This document shows, piece after piece, positions 21,840 through 34,679 of a stretch of 64,000 nt of DNA. The notes beneath the pieces are model-generated. The model had not been told where the DNA came from. It made no database searches and saw nothing but the letters and a program-made list of their open reading frames with translations. Each line of letters begins with the position of its first letter. Within the stretch, counting starts at the first letter, position 1. The translations under genes and the position numbers were made by a program. The DNA is from Icerya purchasi (lineage: Eukaryota; Arthropoda; Insecta; Hemiptera; Monophlebidae), in assembly GCA_039619475.1 (NCBI GenBank), contig CM077116.1, forward strand, positions 6,076,001 through 6,140,000. The letters are read 5' to 3'.

Positions 21840-22345
21840 GCTACATAATCCATGCAAAGGTCATCTCATGTATGGTTTTGTTTCTTACGTATACCATGAG
21901 GCGCCAACGATTAACCTTAGAGTAATATTTTGGTATCTTTGAATTTTCATAATATTGCTCTTTGCACTGCAGCCCCTCAATTCGCATTTATACTTCCATA
22001 TCGGAGCGAATAGTTGGTCGTATAAAGCAGTTTATTTTTCAAGGACAGTTGGGACTGTTTTCCTAATAGCCGATGTAGTTTGTTGGTTTGGTTTCTTAGT
22101 TCAGCCTTTTTTTGTGTCAATGTGCTTGCGCCGTGTTAGCTTCTGGTCTCTAGGTACAAGCCTAGGTATTTTTTGATTGGCCCTATCTTGGCATCGATTT
22201 TTATATTTTCTGGCTCTATATAACGATATTTGTAAATACTATATGTGCTGATTTATTTTCATTTATTTTAATTTGCAATTTCTTGCACCATGACATAATT
22301 TTATTCGCCGCTCTTTGTAATTTACTATTTTCTTTTGAATGACTT
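21840..22345 (-). pseudogene. Jockey-clade LINE RT remnant
   Basis: Minus-strand translation in changing frames gives NKIMSWCKKLQIKINENKSA with HIVFTN, then KYLGLYL-like residues, then a thumb segment (RLLGKQSQLSLKNKLL in a shifted frame) and W-x-YG-like and I-QRYQN-like residues. This is the order after the FADD box in Jockey-clade RTs. At least four frame changes in 500 bp show advanced decay. It has no preserved ends. Confidence 0.68.
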
Positions 22346-22349
22346 GGAT

Positions 22350-25300
22350 CAGAGCACAAAAAATAAAGTTATAAAAAATTTTCGATATATGTAAATGGAA
22401 TATTTTACAAACAAAAACGAGTGAAATATTTTTGTAATAAAGGAAAAGTAATTTTTAAAATAAATTATAATGAGGTCCCTGTAAACGAGGTCGGAGCTAA
22501 GAATCGGTGGTCGAGTACAAATATCCTTGAGAAGCAGCGGGATAAAAAAAAAAAACACGATAATTATGAAGTCCAAAAATGATTAAATAATAGCCCCGCA
22601 TTCGTAATGATATCGAAATATTTATTCAAGTTCGTAACCGGAAAGTTTATAATAATTTACAGCGAATTTATAATTCGATTGTGGGGAAATTGGCAATCGT
22701 CAGTAGGATATGAAATTAATCTGCTGCTCCTGCTTCGCTAATACAGTCATTTTAATATAATATTCCAATTCGATTATCCGATTAAAGTGGCGATAACCGG
22801 ACGGGAGTCATGCTATCATCACTGTTTGCTATTAAAATTCGATATAAGTAGCAATCGATTATTTGTTGACCGAGCAATTTTCTTATTCGATACAAATTGG
22901 CTGCTGTTTTTTTTTGTTTTTTTTTGACGTGTTTATTTGTCTACGTAAATCACTAAAACCACGTTTGATGTTACACTGTCTTTTTAGTGATTGTCTGAAG
23001 AAATAAACATCGTATGTGTGTTGCGCCTGCGGGCGTTTCAAAATGATATTTTCAAGTTTTTTTTTTTTTTTTTTTTTTTGTTTGACGATAAACATTGCGC
23101 GTTTAGAATGTAGTATTTTTCGAGGCAATGTCCATTTGCTTCAATCTGAACTTATTTAATAAACGGTCTACAAGATGTATACGATTTATTCTGGACCGTG
23201 GTCCATAAATGTTTAGAAGAAATTTAAAATGGAGCAGTAAAATGTCCAGAGTGGGATAGAACGTTTCATTTATACTATCCGGATCGGATGAGTAGACATC
23301 TTAAAAGGAATACGGGGCGCAGTTGAACCTTTTATGCGGTCGTCGTTCAAAAAATATTTCAAAAAAAGTAAAAAAAAGGCGATATTCACCATTTTTATTT
23401 ATTAAACGAAAAACAACGACAGATGAGAAAAGTCTTCTCAAACCAAGCGCAATTCTGCATTGTTCCCCGGCGACTATTGTCGAACGTTTGCCAAATTCTG
23501 TTCGATACCGCCATCGATGTACACTTTTGCTCCGGTTAATCTGCTTTCCACCGTAAACGGTGCTAATTAAATTACAGATTAGTCGAAAACGAGACGCTGT
23601 GAAAAGTGGGGATAAGCCGACGATTTAATAATTTACAGAGTGGTATGCGGAGGTGACTGTAGCGAAAAATTGGCATTGCAACTATTTGCATTAGGAACGA
23701 CAGACTAGAAAATACGATGCTAAATGGTATTGGGAACAAACCGTTCGAGCGTGCGTTTTCGAAATCAGTCAGAACTTTCGACGAATCTATACAGAATGCG
23801 AATAATCGGTAAAGCCTGATAGGTTTTTTCCCGATTACGTGTAGCCACTTTTCCGTTCGTGCGTTGCAATGTACGCAGCGTACGTTTGTACACAGGTACA
23901 ACTTATGAAAAGTTATCCTCTTGTTTTCATATATATGTGTTAAGATTTTCTGGAAACAGTGGATCATGTATATGCGCATAAATTAGCATAGTCAAGTCGT
24001 ATTAGTTCTTAAAGTTTCCGAACAAGTCCTCACCGACACAAATTTTCTCGAAATCTAACGGCTACACAATTCCACATCTCAATGTACATCGGATGATGAG
24101 TCAAATGTAGAAAGCACTGTTTATTCAGACGTGGTCGAAATTCGTTTTATTGCACAAATGCAGTACGGACATTTATTTGAAATAATTTCTTCACACTGGC
24201 CACGCTCACAAATGTCGTAATATTGCTAATATTTATTTCGCGGCGTGATTAGAATAATTTTCATAGGACGCACTTGCCGAAAACAGAAGTCGAGTAAAAT
24301 AACTTCCTCCAATGACGGCGAGAGGCAGCTTTTGCGTCGCATATCCGTGCTTTCTGAACTACCAATCGACATTTGATATACCAGTCGAAAAGGAAGCAAC
24401 ATTTCGTAGTCCATCATTGCGCTGAATTATATATTTAACGATTTCAAATAAACATAAACAAAAGAAAAAACGACTCGTTCATGTTAAATGCGGAATGCGT
24501 TAAATAATTCGTAGCAAATTAAACACTAAACCGGAGGAACAATTCGCAGATTACTTAATTCGCCAGGGTACATATACAATTGTAATATTATCGAAAACTT
24601 ATAACGCTTATTGCAGTAATGGTTTAACGACGGCTGAGTAATTCAAAGCGGTTGGCGCAGGGGACAAAATATTTTTGAGTTACCTAAAAATTCCGGTTAC
24701 AAATTTTACACTGTAATAGAAAATACTTATAGCATTCTAGATATAATCTTTCTTCAATGAAAAACAAAACTACACGCAATTTATAAAATCGACTTAAAAT
24801 CGCACGATTCGTAAAATGATTGATCTATCGAATAAAGGAACTCACGGTCGACCCCAGAAAAATTTAACAATGAAATTGCCCTTCATCAGTCTAAGCCAAA
24901 ACGTTCATTACTTAGCTACTTGTTTCGGATGTAGTAAAATTTGAGAGCGATTGGGCTCTCATTTAGAATGTTCACTGCTATAAAGTAAAAGTAAAAGTCA
25001 CGTGACTTTGTGTACAATATGCTCCGTTGGCAGTTTAGGATAATTGTGAACAAATTTAGAGTATGGATAAATTAAAGCTTAACAGATCGAACAAATCTTG
25101 AGTGTACACTGGTCGGTTTATTATTGTAAAATCAAAAATTCGAATATTGAACTGAAGAATTTGCTCGAATTTAAAAAAATAATCGATGATTGCTGGAATC
25201 TTTAAACCAGAATTAAAAATCCTTCCGCTAAAACGCAATTGTGCTCATCTCATGAAAAACACCAAATGGGAAAAAATCGCAAGCTACACCGGGAAAACGT

Positions 25301-25755
25301 AAAGCTTTATTTCCGATATTGAAGTTTTATCGAACGGACGCGAAAATTTCAGTCAAACAATAGTACCTACCAATCTAAAACACAGCCTAATTTTTTTTTC
25401 TTTCCAGGACTCGTTTATTCCTTAACACAGCGCAAAAAAAGAATTTATATTTTCAACGTGTGGCTGCGACATTCGAAACAAGTTGGATATACTGCTGCCT
25501 AACCAGCTATGCAACAAAATTCTTCCTTTCGATGAAATTACGGATTCTTTTTAAACTAAATTTTGCAAAGGAAATTTACAGGAGATAGAGAGTTACGGTT
25601 GTTACAACGTTTCTATGTTTGATCTTTTTTTTGCTTCGGCAATCGAAATAATACATTTTTTCCAATATAACATAACATCGGAATCATTTATCAAAAATAG
25701 TAACGTCTTTGGAAGGAAAATGGTGTAAAAGCTATAACAAAAAGGACACTTTTCT
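22350..25755. other. Unassigned, mostly unique-looking AT-rich DNA
   Basis: No protein or repeat family recognised. A T-run lies at about 23059-23079 and a slightly CpG-richer patch at 23440-23560. All open frames are short and without motifs. Confidence 0.35.
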
Positions 25756-25757
25756 CC

Positions 25758-25910
25758 GTTCTAGTTAGCCTGGTTGGTTAGGTAACGGTATTTCGTTCTA
25801 GTAAAACTCGATTCGAATCCCGATTATACAAGTTAGCAGTACAGAAAATCTCAATTACGCTCGGTCAATTAACCGATAATCCCTCCCCCCCCACAAAAAA
25901 AAACCCGGAA
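25758..25910 (+). mobile_element. tRNA-like SINE fragment or tRNA pseudogene
   Basis: TTAGCCTGGTTGGTTAGG at 25765-25782 fits a pol III A box and GATTCGAATCC at 25810-25820 a B box, 45 bases apart as in a tRNA. The flanks do not form a proper acceptor stem. About 80 bases later the sequence ends in a C-run and an A-run (25885-25903). It is unrelated in its body to the two SINE copies at 9.7 and 36.7 kb. Confidence 0.5.
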
Positions 25911-26600
25911 AAGGCGGAATAATTAATTTTTTGATTTCGTTACTTTTAATAAATTTGTTTTTATTCGTTTCGTTTCTTTTAGAAAAAGTATTGTAGAATA
26001 TGGAATTTTAAACAAAATGCTTTATAATAAATTCGCGGGTTTGCTAATAAATTATTATATTCATGACTCGTAAGCAGAACATACACCGAAAAGAAATTTT
26101 TTATTTTACAGCATTTGTTATCAATTTTCCTATCTTGAAATGTTCTTTGAACCTTCCATCGATATGAACATCTTCAACAATCGGGAATAATTATTCCCCG
26201 CTATATACTTCAACTATTGCCGGAGATCTTCATTTTGCCTACACCACAATTTACAGAGTGTTGTGGTTTTTTCCTTGTATTATATTTTCGAAAATACTAC
26301 ATTTTATTATCTCCGTGATTCTTCCTTTTCCGAACTGGAAACGTCCTTTAACTTTTTTCGCCGTGACAGTTGTACGCATTTGAAACTTAACCATGTGGAC
26401 TGTATAATGTAGATTCTTTTGAAGTCTGCATTTCCAACAAGCGCCGAGCCCTCTATATGTCGAAAACACGATATCAACGAACTATTTGCATTTTTTAAGA
26501 TCAGTATCGAAGAAATATCGGGTAACTTGCATTCCGCAATTCAGACAGGCTTATTCTATCTCAACCAAAATTAGTACATATGTTTCGAATCGACTTCTGT
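25911..26600. other. Unassigned AT-rich DNA
   Basis: No gene or repeat identified. Confidence 0.35.
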
Positions 26601-26619
26601 TTTAAGGTAATTGTATTCC

Positions 26620-26812
26620 TATTTTTTGAGGCTTGGGCTTTTTACTCCTTATTAAGCTGCTTCTTATTTCCTGTCTTTTCCTTCCCCGCTAGTTATTCCC
26701 GCCATTTGTTTCTTTTTATCAAAGGTTTCTGATCTGACTTTTTTCCTTTTTGTATTTGCTTCTGGTGAAGGTTCTTTGTTGACGAGTCCAAGAGGTTTAA
26801 AAAAATATATAT
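26620..26812 (+). mobile_element. Possible solo LINE 3' UTR fragment
   Basis: The pyrimidine-rich stretch ends ttgttgacgagtccaagagg plus ttaaaaaaat, resembling the end ttgacaccgagtccaataaa of the I-like 3' copy at 48.3 kb. There is no coding part. Tentative. Confidence 0.35.
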
Positions 26813-27139
26813 TAATTGTCTGCTTAGTAATGAAATAAAACTGATTAATCGAAATACTGGGCTTTACCTATATCGGCAATGTAGTTCTTAGTGGTCAAAT
26901 AAAAGGAAAAAAATACTAACTCTGGATTGGGGACGAGCTGACAACAACATGTAAAGAAAACTTTCCTATATTTTCAAAAAACTTTTCCAAAAATATCAAT
27001 GATAACGTAATTTTTAAGCACTCATACATGTTAATGAACACATTCACAGAAATACTGCGTGAAAAATATTGAAATATTACGGGTTCAAAGTTGGAAATAT
27101 TTGATTTGATTTATAATTTTATACAAATGTAAATTATGC

Positions 27140-27540
27140 TTAGTGCGGAGTCTGCAGCGCATGAAACACTGGCCCCTTGTTCATCAGTCTTCTTCCTTCT
27201 GCTCTAAATCGCTTTTCCTTGGCTGCATTTCCCTTTTGTTCATTGGATCCTGAAGGTTGCCAATATGTTTGTGATGCGAATCACGTGCTCTTCGAGTGTT
27301 CTGGTATATCTCGCGAGCGTGACTTACTTTATTGTCATCTTTTAAAGCTTGGCTTACCACTCCTTTCATCGCTTTATATATTCTTCCTGTCTATTCTCTC
27401 AGTTGTTCCTGCTCTAGGGGTGTTCCTTGATTCCATTGTCAACAAAATAAAAATATAATTTCTATTCTATTCCATGCATCTATTCCTTTCCGCTGGACTA
27501 ATGCTCCCTGATAGCAAAGCCAAGGGGGGTAAAAAAAAAT
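27140..27540 (+). pseudogene. 5'-truncated I-like LINE 3' end (zinc-finger tail)
   Basis: The open stretch contains LPSALNRFSLAAFPFCSLDP, then CDANHVLFECSGISRERDLL, and a hydrophobic end (LSVVPALGVFLDSIVNKIKI) with stop near 27460. The C-x-C..H-x4-C pattern is the terminal zinc-finger of I-like ORF2. The 3' UTR (ggactaatgctccctgatag, agccaaggggggt) ends in an A-run at about 27531-27539. Near-identical counterparts lie at 50.75-51.15 kb and, more divergent, at 8.8-9.1 and 48.1-48.35 kb. Confidence 0.85.
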
Positions 27541-27544
27541 TATT

Positions 27545-28030
27545 TTGTCTTTTTACTGTTTTATTTTTCGCCACTAAATTAAATTTACAATATTCGCTCA
27601 TAAACACTGATAAAATTATAGCGGCGATGTTGTTAATCGTTTAATATTTTTCTGCGAAAATGAATAATTCGTGATTTTTGACACGATGAAATGTGAACTA
27701 TCCACAGGTTGTTGAGCGCTATTCTCACCAGGCCAGGCTGAATAAACCAGAGTTTACCGTCGCATATTCGTTACATGGTGGAGAAAAATTCGACGAACAT
27801 AACAACGGTGACTAAATTATTCGCTTCTATATAAATTATGGAATATGTCGGTGGTCGGCTATCAATTACGAGTCGGCCAGCAGTATCATTTTGGTTCCAG
27901 TTACCAGTCAACCAGTATTACGCTTTTCCTCATGTGTCTCTAAAATAGAGTTACCAATTGGCAGAATTGGCCAGTATTCACGAAAGCGCAAATACGAATA
28001 GTATTTGTATTCGTTATCAGAGCGAATGGT
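27545..28030. other. Unassigned DNA
   Basis: No gene. Short internal repeats (ccagtattcacg, gtattcg) near 27890-28050. Confidence 0.3.
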
Positions 28031-28094
28031 ATTCGTAATTCACGAATATTGTACGGTGAATGCATCGCTAAATATTTTTATTTGTGTTGTTTTT

Positions 28095-29440
28095 TTGTAA
28101 TACTTTACTTACTTTCACGCAAAGCAATTCTATTATTAACATACATATTCAATGCATGTTTCCACCTTGAACAAATACCTGAGTGCTTCAAAATAGCTCA
28201 GATAATCATGCTCAAGAAACCAGATAAATGAGAAGAAGAAGTTGCCTTATACAGACCAATTAAACTATTTTCTCAGGTGTCTCAAACCGTTTATTCCTGA
28301 TCACCAGTTCGGCTTCCGGAATCAGCATTCAACCATTGACCAAGTTCATCGAGTTACATTAATAATTAGCAGAGCATTTGAAGAAAAGAAATACTGTTGA
28401 TCAGTATTTTTAGATATTGCTCAAGCATTTGACAGAGTATGGCACGAAGGGTTTAGTCGCAAAAATTAGCCAAAAGTTGCCAGGCAACTACTGTCGTCTG
28501 ATGGAGTCATATCTATCTGACAGGAAATTCAAAGTTGCACACGAAGGAGCGAAGTCAACAATTCATTCAATACAAACTGGAGTACCACAAGGTAACGTCC
28601 GTGGACCTATTTTGTACCTCTTGTACATGGCTGACATTCCAATAATAAGTGACATCACTACAGCGATGTTTGCTGATGATACTACAATACTGTCTGTGAG
28701 TGATTCACAAGTTGAAGCGAATAGTAACCTGCAAACAGCTTTAGACAACTTTCGATATGGACGAAGAAATGTAGAATAAAACTCAACGAGCATAAATCCA
28801 TTCACGTTACATACGCTCTAAAGTTAATCCACAATATAGTGTTTATGTCAATAATTAGCAGATTCTGCAGCAGAATTCAGCTAAATATATAGGACTACAT
28901 CTTGATGCCCGTCTAACATGGAAGCATCATGTGAAGCGGAGAGCGGAACGAATCCGACTCAAATTTCGTCAAATGTGGTGGCTGTTAGGGAAAAATTCGC
29001 AACCGGACTTCTACAGTAAACGACTACTTACTTTACCAGTCAATTATCAAACCCATCTGGACCTAATCGAAATTTTGGGGATGTGCGAAACCTGCTAACC
29101 GAATGGTCATTCAGCGTAGTCAGAACAAAGTCACACGTGCAATTACCAATGCAGAATGGTATCGAAGAAATGAAGATCTGAGTTTGCCATCAATCACAAA
29201 AATCGGTTCCATCAACATGTGAATGTTGAAGCAATCCAGCTGCCTGACACATCATCAAATCTAAGACGTCTTAAGCGATTAACGCCGAACGATTTTATTA
29301 TGTAAATAAATAATAGAAATTAGTTAATGCACTCTAATATTCTATACATGTTTAAGCTAATTGGTCATACATATATATTGATTATTTAAACAGTAGTTTA
29401 AGATTTCAATACACTTTTATTAATAAAAAAAAAAAAATTT
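28095..29440 (+). pseudogene. Jockey-clade LINE RT, broken, with 3' end
   Basis: SRKAILLLTYIFNACFHLEQ and KIAQIIMLKKPDK (28105-28228) are the RT N-terminal blocks. In shifted frames follow YRPIKL, the H-x-STI-x-QVHRVT block and FLDIAQAFDRVWHEG, then in frame 28417-28779 QTGVPQGNVRGPILYLLY, MFADDTTILS (FADD at 28669-28680) and a helix. Further frames continue with YIGLHLDARLTWKHHVKRRA, WLLGKNSQ and the thumb to about 29280. The A-run at 29427-29439 marks the 3' end. At least five frameshifts or stops occur and the endonuclease part is missing. Confidence 0.88.
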
Positions 29441-29596
29441 TAATCGCGCTTTATTTATTATTTTTTAGTTCATTTTCTTTTCAACTTATTTACGCTAGAA
29501 ATTTCTTCAGTTTACATCTTACAACTCTTCTTTATACATAGATACAGCTTCTTTATATTACCAAATGTTATGTATTACTAACTCTTTCATTTTTAC

Positions 29597-29601
<5 letters not shown>

Positions 29602-29640
<39 letters not shown>

Positions 29641-29642
29641 CA
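29602..29642. repeat. (ATT)n microsatellite
   Basis: Uninterrupted att trinucleotides, about 13 units. Confidence 0.95.
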
Positions 29643-29644
29643 TG

Positions 29645-32415
29645 TAGCCTCTTCTTGAATTTATGATTGGACAGCATGTTATAGTTGAGCAATTACTAAG
29701 GAGAGAAATTACTCTAGAGGCAAACAACCTTATGCGGGCTAATTTTTATATATGTATACACACACCCACACGCACATACGCTAATACAGATTCGGTACTA
29801 TGCGCTCAATTTTCCAGTAATATTGTAATTTAGAAATTAATTTTTGATTATATTCCATTTGATTTCGATCTCTAGGATTGTATTTTTTTCCTGATCGAGA
29901 TGCTGTCGGCGGAAGCGTTTGGCGTTACTCGGATAAAACTTAAATTTCTTGTAGTGTGATCGCAATACCAGAGCTCCGGGGGCGTAGGGACCGTGTAGAT
30001 ATGTCAGCGTGGGTGGCTGTCGAATGTTAGCATTGTGTTTACTTATGTTCAGAGCATAGAGTTGTGTAAAACGTCACATTCTTGAGATAGTACAGCTGTG
30101 AACGGAAGGAATTAACTGTTCTTCGCCGTAGAGTTTCTGTTCAAGATGGCTAATTTGATCACCGTGCCAGAACGGGTACCATGTTTTCATGCTAGTTGTT
30201 TTGATTAAATTGTTACTTTTCTTCTTTTGCTCTAGTCGACTTATTCAGGGTATGCCGTAAAAAATTTAATTGTCGCATTATTTATATCTGTTTCTTTTTG
30301 TGTATTTGTTAGATATTTATTTAATTTTAACTGAGTACCGCGCTCGGCTCGATGTCTAACCACCGGCAGCCCCGCATGGTGAAATTAATTTTTAACTCTA
30401 TGACCAGTACGATAGTTAAAAAAAGTTATCACTCTTGATGAGAATTATCAAATCGCGCACAAGCGGAATTAGACATTTTGCGCTTTTTTAGTGATCAAAA
30501 CGGCGCTTTCGATGTGCCGCGAAATTATTCAGCCATTAAAGAATATTCATAAAATACAACATACTTTGCTATTTTCGATGCGGGTAGAAAGAGACTTTTC
30601 TCATGACGATGATCAATTTGCCAAAATCAAGCTGCCTATCAGATAAACTTTCGAACAAAGTAATTTAGCTTTTCTAAATTTATAACTTTTACCTGTATTA
30701 TAGGTTTAATATTTTTACCGTTTTTTTTTTCGTTCTTCCTCTTCTTTGTTATTATTTTCGCAAGAAACTAAATATGAACATTTGACAACTACCGCAATAC
30801 CAAATTAATGTTTCTTTTTTCCTGGCTGATTTCGAATCAGCTATTCTTTTCAGAATATCGTTAAATATTTTAATTTTATGATTATAATTGATATTCCTTA
30901 AGTGCTTTTTCCGACTAATACTTTTTAGAATAATTAGCAAGCTAAAATTAGGAAGACTATTTCAGATTTCTTGACTATAATAAAAATAAAACATGAAAAT
31001 AAATGAAATAAGTGAACCATCTTCGCAAATATTTGAAAGCACGTAAACCGTACAGTTCACCTAGGAACCGAACAAGGAGCTTAAATAATAAATAAATTAC
31101 TTCGTACAAGATGGAATAAAATATGCAATATATAAATTGCGAGGACTAAAGTTGAATACAGTTAGCGGAAGTTGAAAACATTGCTACTTGTTGCACAGAA
31201 AAAACTACATATGTATATAAAAGAACTCGTTGTTAAAATCGCGAACAAAATTTGTTTTCCTTTGATGTTCGAACTGGAGGTGGGAATGTGTTCTCTTTCC
31301 TTCCGTCTATCATTTCATTTTATACAGTTTTGATCAGCAGGCTATGAAATAGAAAATAACTAAAACTATTATAAATAAAAGCGTTCCAATATTGCAACTT
31401 GGATTACGTGATCATTGAATTCTGAAGGGGTACTTTATTCATATTGTTGCTGGTTAAATTGTTCTTTTTACTATTCAGCACTTCATGTTAGTTCGAAGTT
31501 TTATTGTTTCAGCGTTCGGTTATTAAGTATTCATTATCTCGGTTATCTGCGACCGCAGTTATTTCATATCGCACTATAATATTAATGTTTTATTATTTGT
31601 TCGTTCGTTTTCATTTACGAATTTTTATTGTTTCTTTCACGACTGTTTGGTGTGTTCCCTTTACTAATTTGTCTTTCCCATTCATTTTCGTTTTTCTTTT
31701 TATGTCTTACTGAGCCGTTTTTTAAATTTCTTTTGTTTTTTCGTTCTTTACATTTTCTCAGTGCAAACTTCGGAAAAGTCTTTTTAAAACACTTCCATTT
31801 TTTTATACTTTTTAAAATAAATATGCGGTAATTCACTACAAAACCGACATATTACGAAGGGATAATTTAAAAATCAAAATTAGTTTTTATTTTACGACAG
31901 TGTGACGGAAAAAAGTTTATAGCAAAGTTCTCTTATATACGCTTGGAGAGAGCGATTACTCAAGGTATTAAACAAAACGCAAAAGTAACATTAAACAAGT
32001 CCAGTCAAGCATGATGTTTCATGCGCTGAGGATTCTGTCCGTTAACTTGAAAGATAATTATAATTTACATTTGCATAATACTAAATTCGGAACAAAGAAA
32101 TCTGACTTTTCACGCTGCAAAGAGGTAAAGATACGTAATTTTTCGCACTTTTTTGAACTTTTTACAAACTTCGGAAGTGCCGATAAGAAAATGAAATGCA
32201 TTTTCGATCCTGACAAATAGCGCGATCTTCGCATCAATATATCACAAGCCGGGGAAAAAAATATTTTTTTCAATAATTTCAAACTTTCCGTGACGCAAGG
32301 GCCTAATTTTAAAGTTGGAATCCTTCCGGTTTCTCCGAACTAGAGAAATATATGGGTATGCGCATATTTTTAACCTTGTTCAACATTTCTAACTTTTATT
32401 ATTGTTGCTCAGCAG
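29645..32415. other. Unassigned, partly unique-looking DNA
   Basis: No coding similarity found. Overlapping T-rich open frames at 31.5-31.8 kb on both strands look compositional. A slightly GC-richer patch occurs at 29915-30190. Confidence 0.35.
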
Positions 32416-32416
32416 C

Positions 32417-32420
<4 letters not shown>

Positions 32421-32469
<49 letters not shown>

Positions 32470-32470
32470 C
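32421..32470. repeat. (ATT)n microsatellite
   Basis: About 16 att units, immediately upstream of the I-like LINE 5' region. Confidence 0.95.
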
Positions 32471-32530
32471 ATCTCTTGATTATTTGTATCGTCGTCGTTT
32501 GTATTACTTAGCTCATTTTACTTTGCCGTA

Positions 32531-33940
32531 ATGCCTGACACGTCTGAAAATTCTTCTCAATCGAATTCCAAAATCGCGTCCAGCACTGCTCAGTCTAAAA
32601 TGTCGAGCAAACGTAGTAAATCTCAACAGCAACCCGGTTCTCAGTCGTCTTCCAATATCTCTCTTAGTAACGTTGCAGCTCCAAACAATAACGTTCGTCC
32701 GATAAAAACTGACGATAATTCAGTCGAAATGAACGAAATCGCCACTCACTGTACTTCATCGATTTTATCCAAACCCGACGGAGCACGAAATAAACCAGCT
32801 CAATTTTCATTATTTCCGAACAATATTCAGGGGAACACCGATGTTTTAGAGGAACATTTAGAAAATAAAAATATAGCTCAACTTCATCCGATGTCATTGG
32901 CTAAGGTGTTCTACAAAACGGTATATCGACAATTTTAGTCGCTCAGGTAAAAACTTGATTAAACTTAAATTTTCCTCCACCTTAGCTGTTTTTACTCTCA
33001 AAAATATTCACAAAGAACTGAAAATACGTTCCTTCATTCCGCTGACTATTTCATTCCGGTATAGTTCGCGATGCCCCGACCGATCTGTTCATCGAGGAAT
33101 TACTTTCAAACAGCACTTCTCAGATGTCAATCTCCAGTATCCGGAGATTACACAAACGCGTCTCCGAAAATTCTTTTGCGCCAATTCCGGTTGTAGAAAT
33201 TAAATTGTCCTTCATTAATTTCTATGAACTTATCGCGTTAAAGTAGAACCGGTGATTACGTAAATTGTGCTGCAACAGCCTTCGATTCGGCCATTTCAGT
33301 TCATCATGCCGCAGCAAACCTATCCGCTCATTCATCCTTCTTCCGAATATATTAGTCCAAAAAATCACCGTTTCAGGTTCCATTGTGTTCATTGCGGCGG
33401 AAATCACTCTACTCTCGAACTTTCTTGTCTAGTATTTATAAAGCAAGAGAAGATATATAAAATCACGAGCGTAGAAAACCATTTCTACTACGAAGCTATA
33501 TCAATCGGGGTAAATTAGTTTCTCCGACTTTCATCTTCGCTGATATTTCAAACTTCCGACACTTCAAAAAGAAAGCGTCAGGATCATTCCAGCAGCTCTT
33601 CTTCTTCATAAATCAGGCTTCCCGCCCCAAAACACCATTCTCAACCTAAATCTCATAATCCCTTCAATAAATATTATGCCAATCTGATCATTAATGCTGG
33701 CTCCAAAGGTTTCCGTTCCGTAACTTCTGATCATCACTGTAAACCTTCTCCTGACACTCCTTCTTCTTCTAAACAATCTATACTGAAAAATCTCCTTTCA
33801 TTAACGGTCTCCGCCAACAACATTTCCCCTTACTGTTGAAAATGACTTAGTTCTCGCGCTATTATCGTCCCCTAGTAAATTCGGAATCCCTAATTTTGAT
33901 GACGTAATATCAGCGCTATGTCAAGTTGTACAGTCGTGGT
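32531..33940 (+). pseudogene. I-like LINE ORF1 (gag-like) remnant
   Basis: The first 135 codons are Ser/Asn/Gln-rich (SKMSSKRSKSQQQPGSQSSS) and end with PMSLAKVFYKTVYRQF. Other frames continue with SGKNLIKL, LKNIHKELK and IEELLSN-like residues. At 33267-33440 two frames give CCHC knuckles: CYNCLRFGHFSSSC-like, then PKNHRFRFHCVHCGGNHSTL with LSC. The distal part (about 33840-33940, FGIPNFDDVISALCQVVQSW) is the C-terminal end. Such ORF1 proteins bind element RNA. Start ATG 32531 is plausible because it is preceded by a short 5' UTR after the ATT repeat. Multiple frameshifts. Confidence 0.8.
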
Positions 33941-33959
33941 AACTCTGTCAATCGGTACT

Positions 33960-34675
33960 TCCTCCAATTTCACTTTTGTTTCGTTTTGTTTCTGGTATTT
34001 CTCATATGTTTTCTTTTCTTTCCCATGATATTTCTCTTTTGTTCACGTGTTTTAATTCGCCGTCGCCCTCATTCTTTCCGTTAACTTTCTTTCTTTTCCC
34101 TTTCCCTTCTTCATCTGTAATTATTTTTAAAAATGGTTATAGAAATTATTTATATTTGACTGGTAACAGTATCTGTTGCTTTGGTCTCAAATGGTTTTTA
34201 CATCTTTCTCTGTATTTTCTTCGTATTTTTACGTGTTCCTTATTGCCATTTGGTATTGTATTTTGTACAGTGCTTCTGTTGGCTTTGCTGCCTTTAGCTA
34301 GGTTGGTTGATAGCATGCCGCGGGCCATATGCAATGATTTATTTGAGCCTTGGGAACTGAAATGTATCACAGTTCACTAGTATATAGAGTGATTGAGGAC
34401 AGCAGCACAAATAAAAGCAAATCTTTTATAATTCACATAAATAAAGTACATATTAAACATCCCACTGTAAACTCTCTGCTTATCCTATTTTTTCCTCTTT
34501 GCTTCCTCGTTAATCGGATTAATGTTAGGTTGGACTGCACTGGGTTCATTATAGTCTTTAAGGTCCCTCGTTCATATACACGTTCTGCTTGGCTTCCGTT
34601 TTTATTTCATCATCCTGCCAGCTTATTTCTGGTTTCTTTTGGTTCTTTTTCCGTTTTCCATATTTCTCGTCTCTC
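33960..34675 (+). other. Spacer between ORF1 and ORF2 of the I-like remnant
   Basis: T/C-rich, no conserved protein motif; a hydrophobic open frame at 33976-34380 looks compositional. Confidence 0.4.
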
Positions 34676-34679
34676 CTTA

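Noticed and set aside
22883..23128. Lys-rich minus-strand open frame
   Set aside because: It spans a T-run and has no conserved residues.
29900..30250. GC-richer patch as a second host promoter
   Set aside because: The composition shift is weaker than at 13.2 kb, and no splice donor or other supporting signal was noticed.
31504..31836. Overlapping open frames on both strands
   Set aside because: Low-complexity T/A-rich DNA open in three frames at once; a compositional artefact.
33976..34380. Hydrophobic plus-strand open frame suggesting a membrane protein
   Set aside because: The T-rich composition yields Phe/Leu/Ser runs; it lies between ORF1 and ORF2 of a decayed LINE and has no start context or homology.
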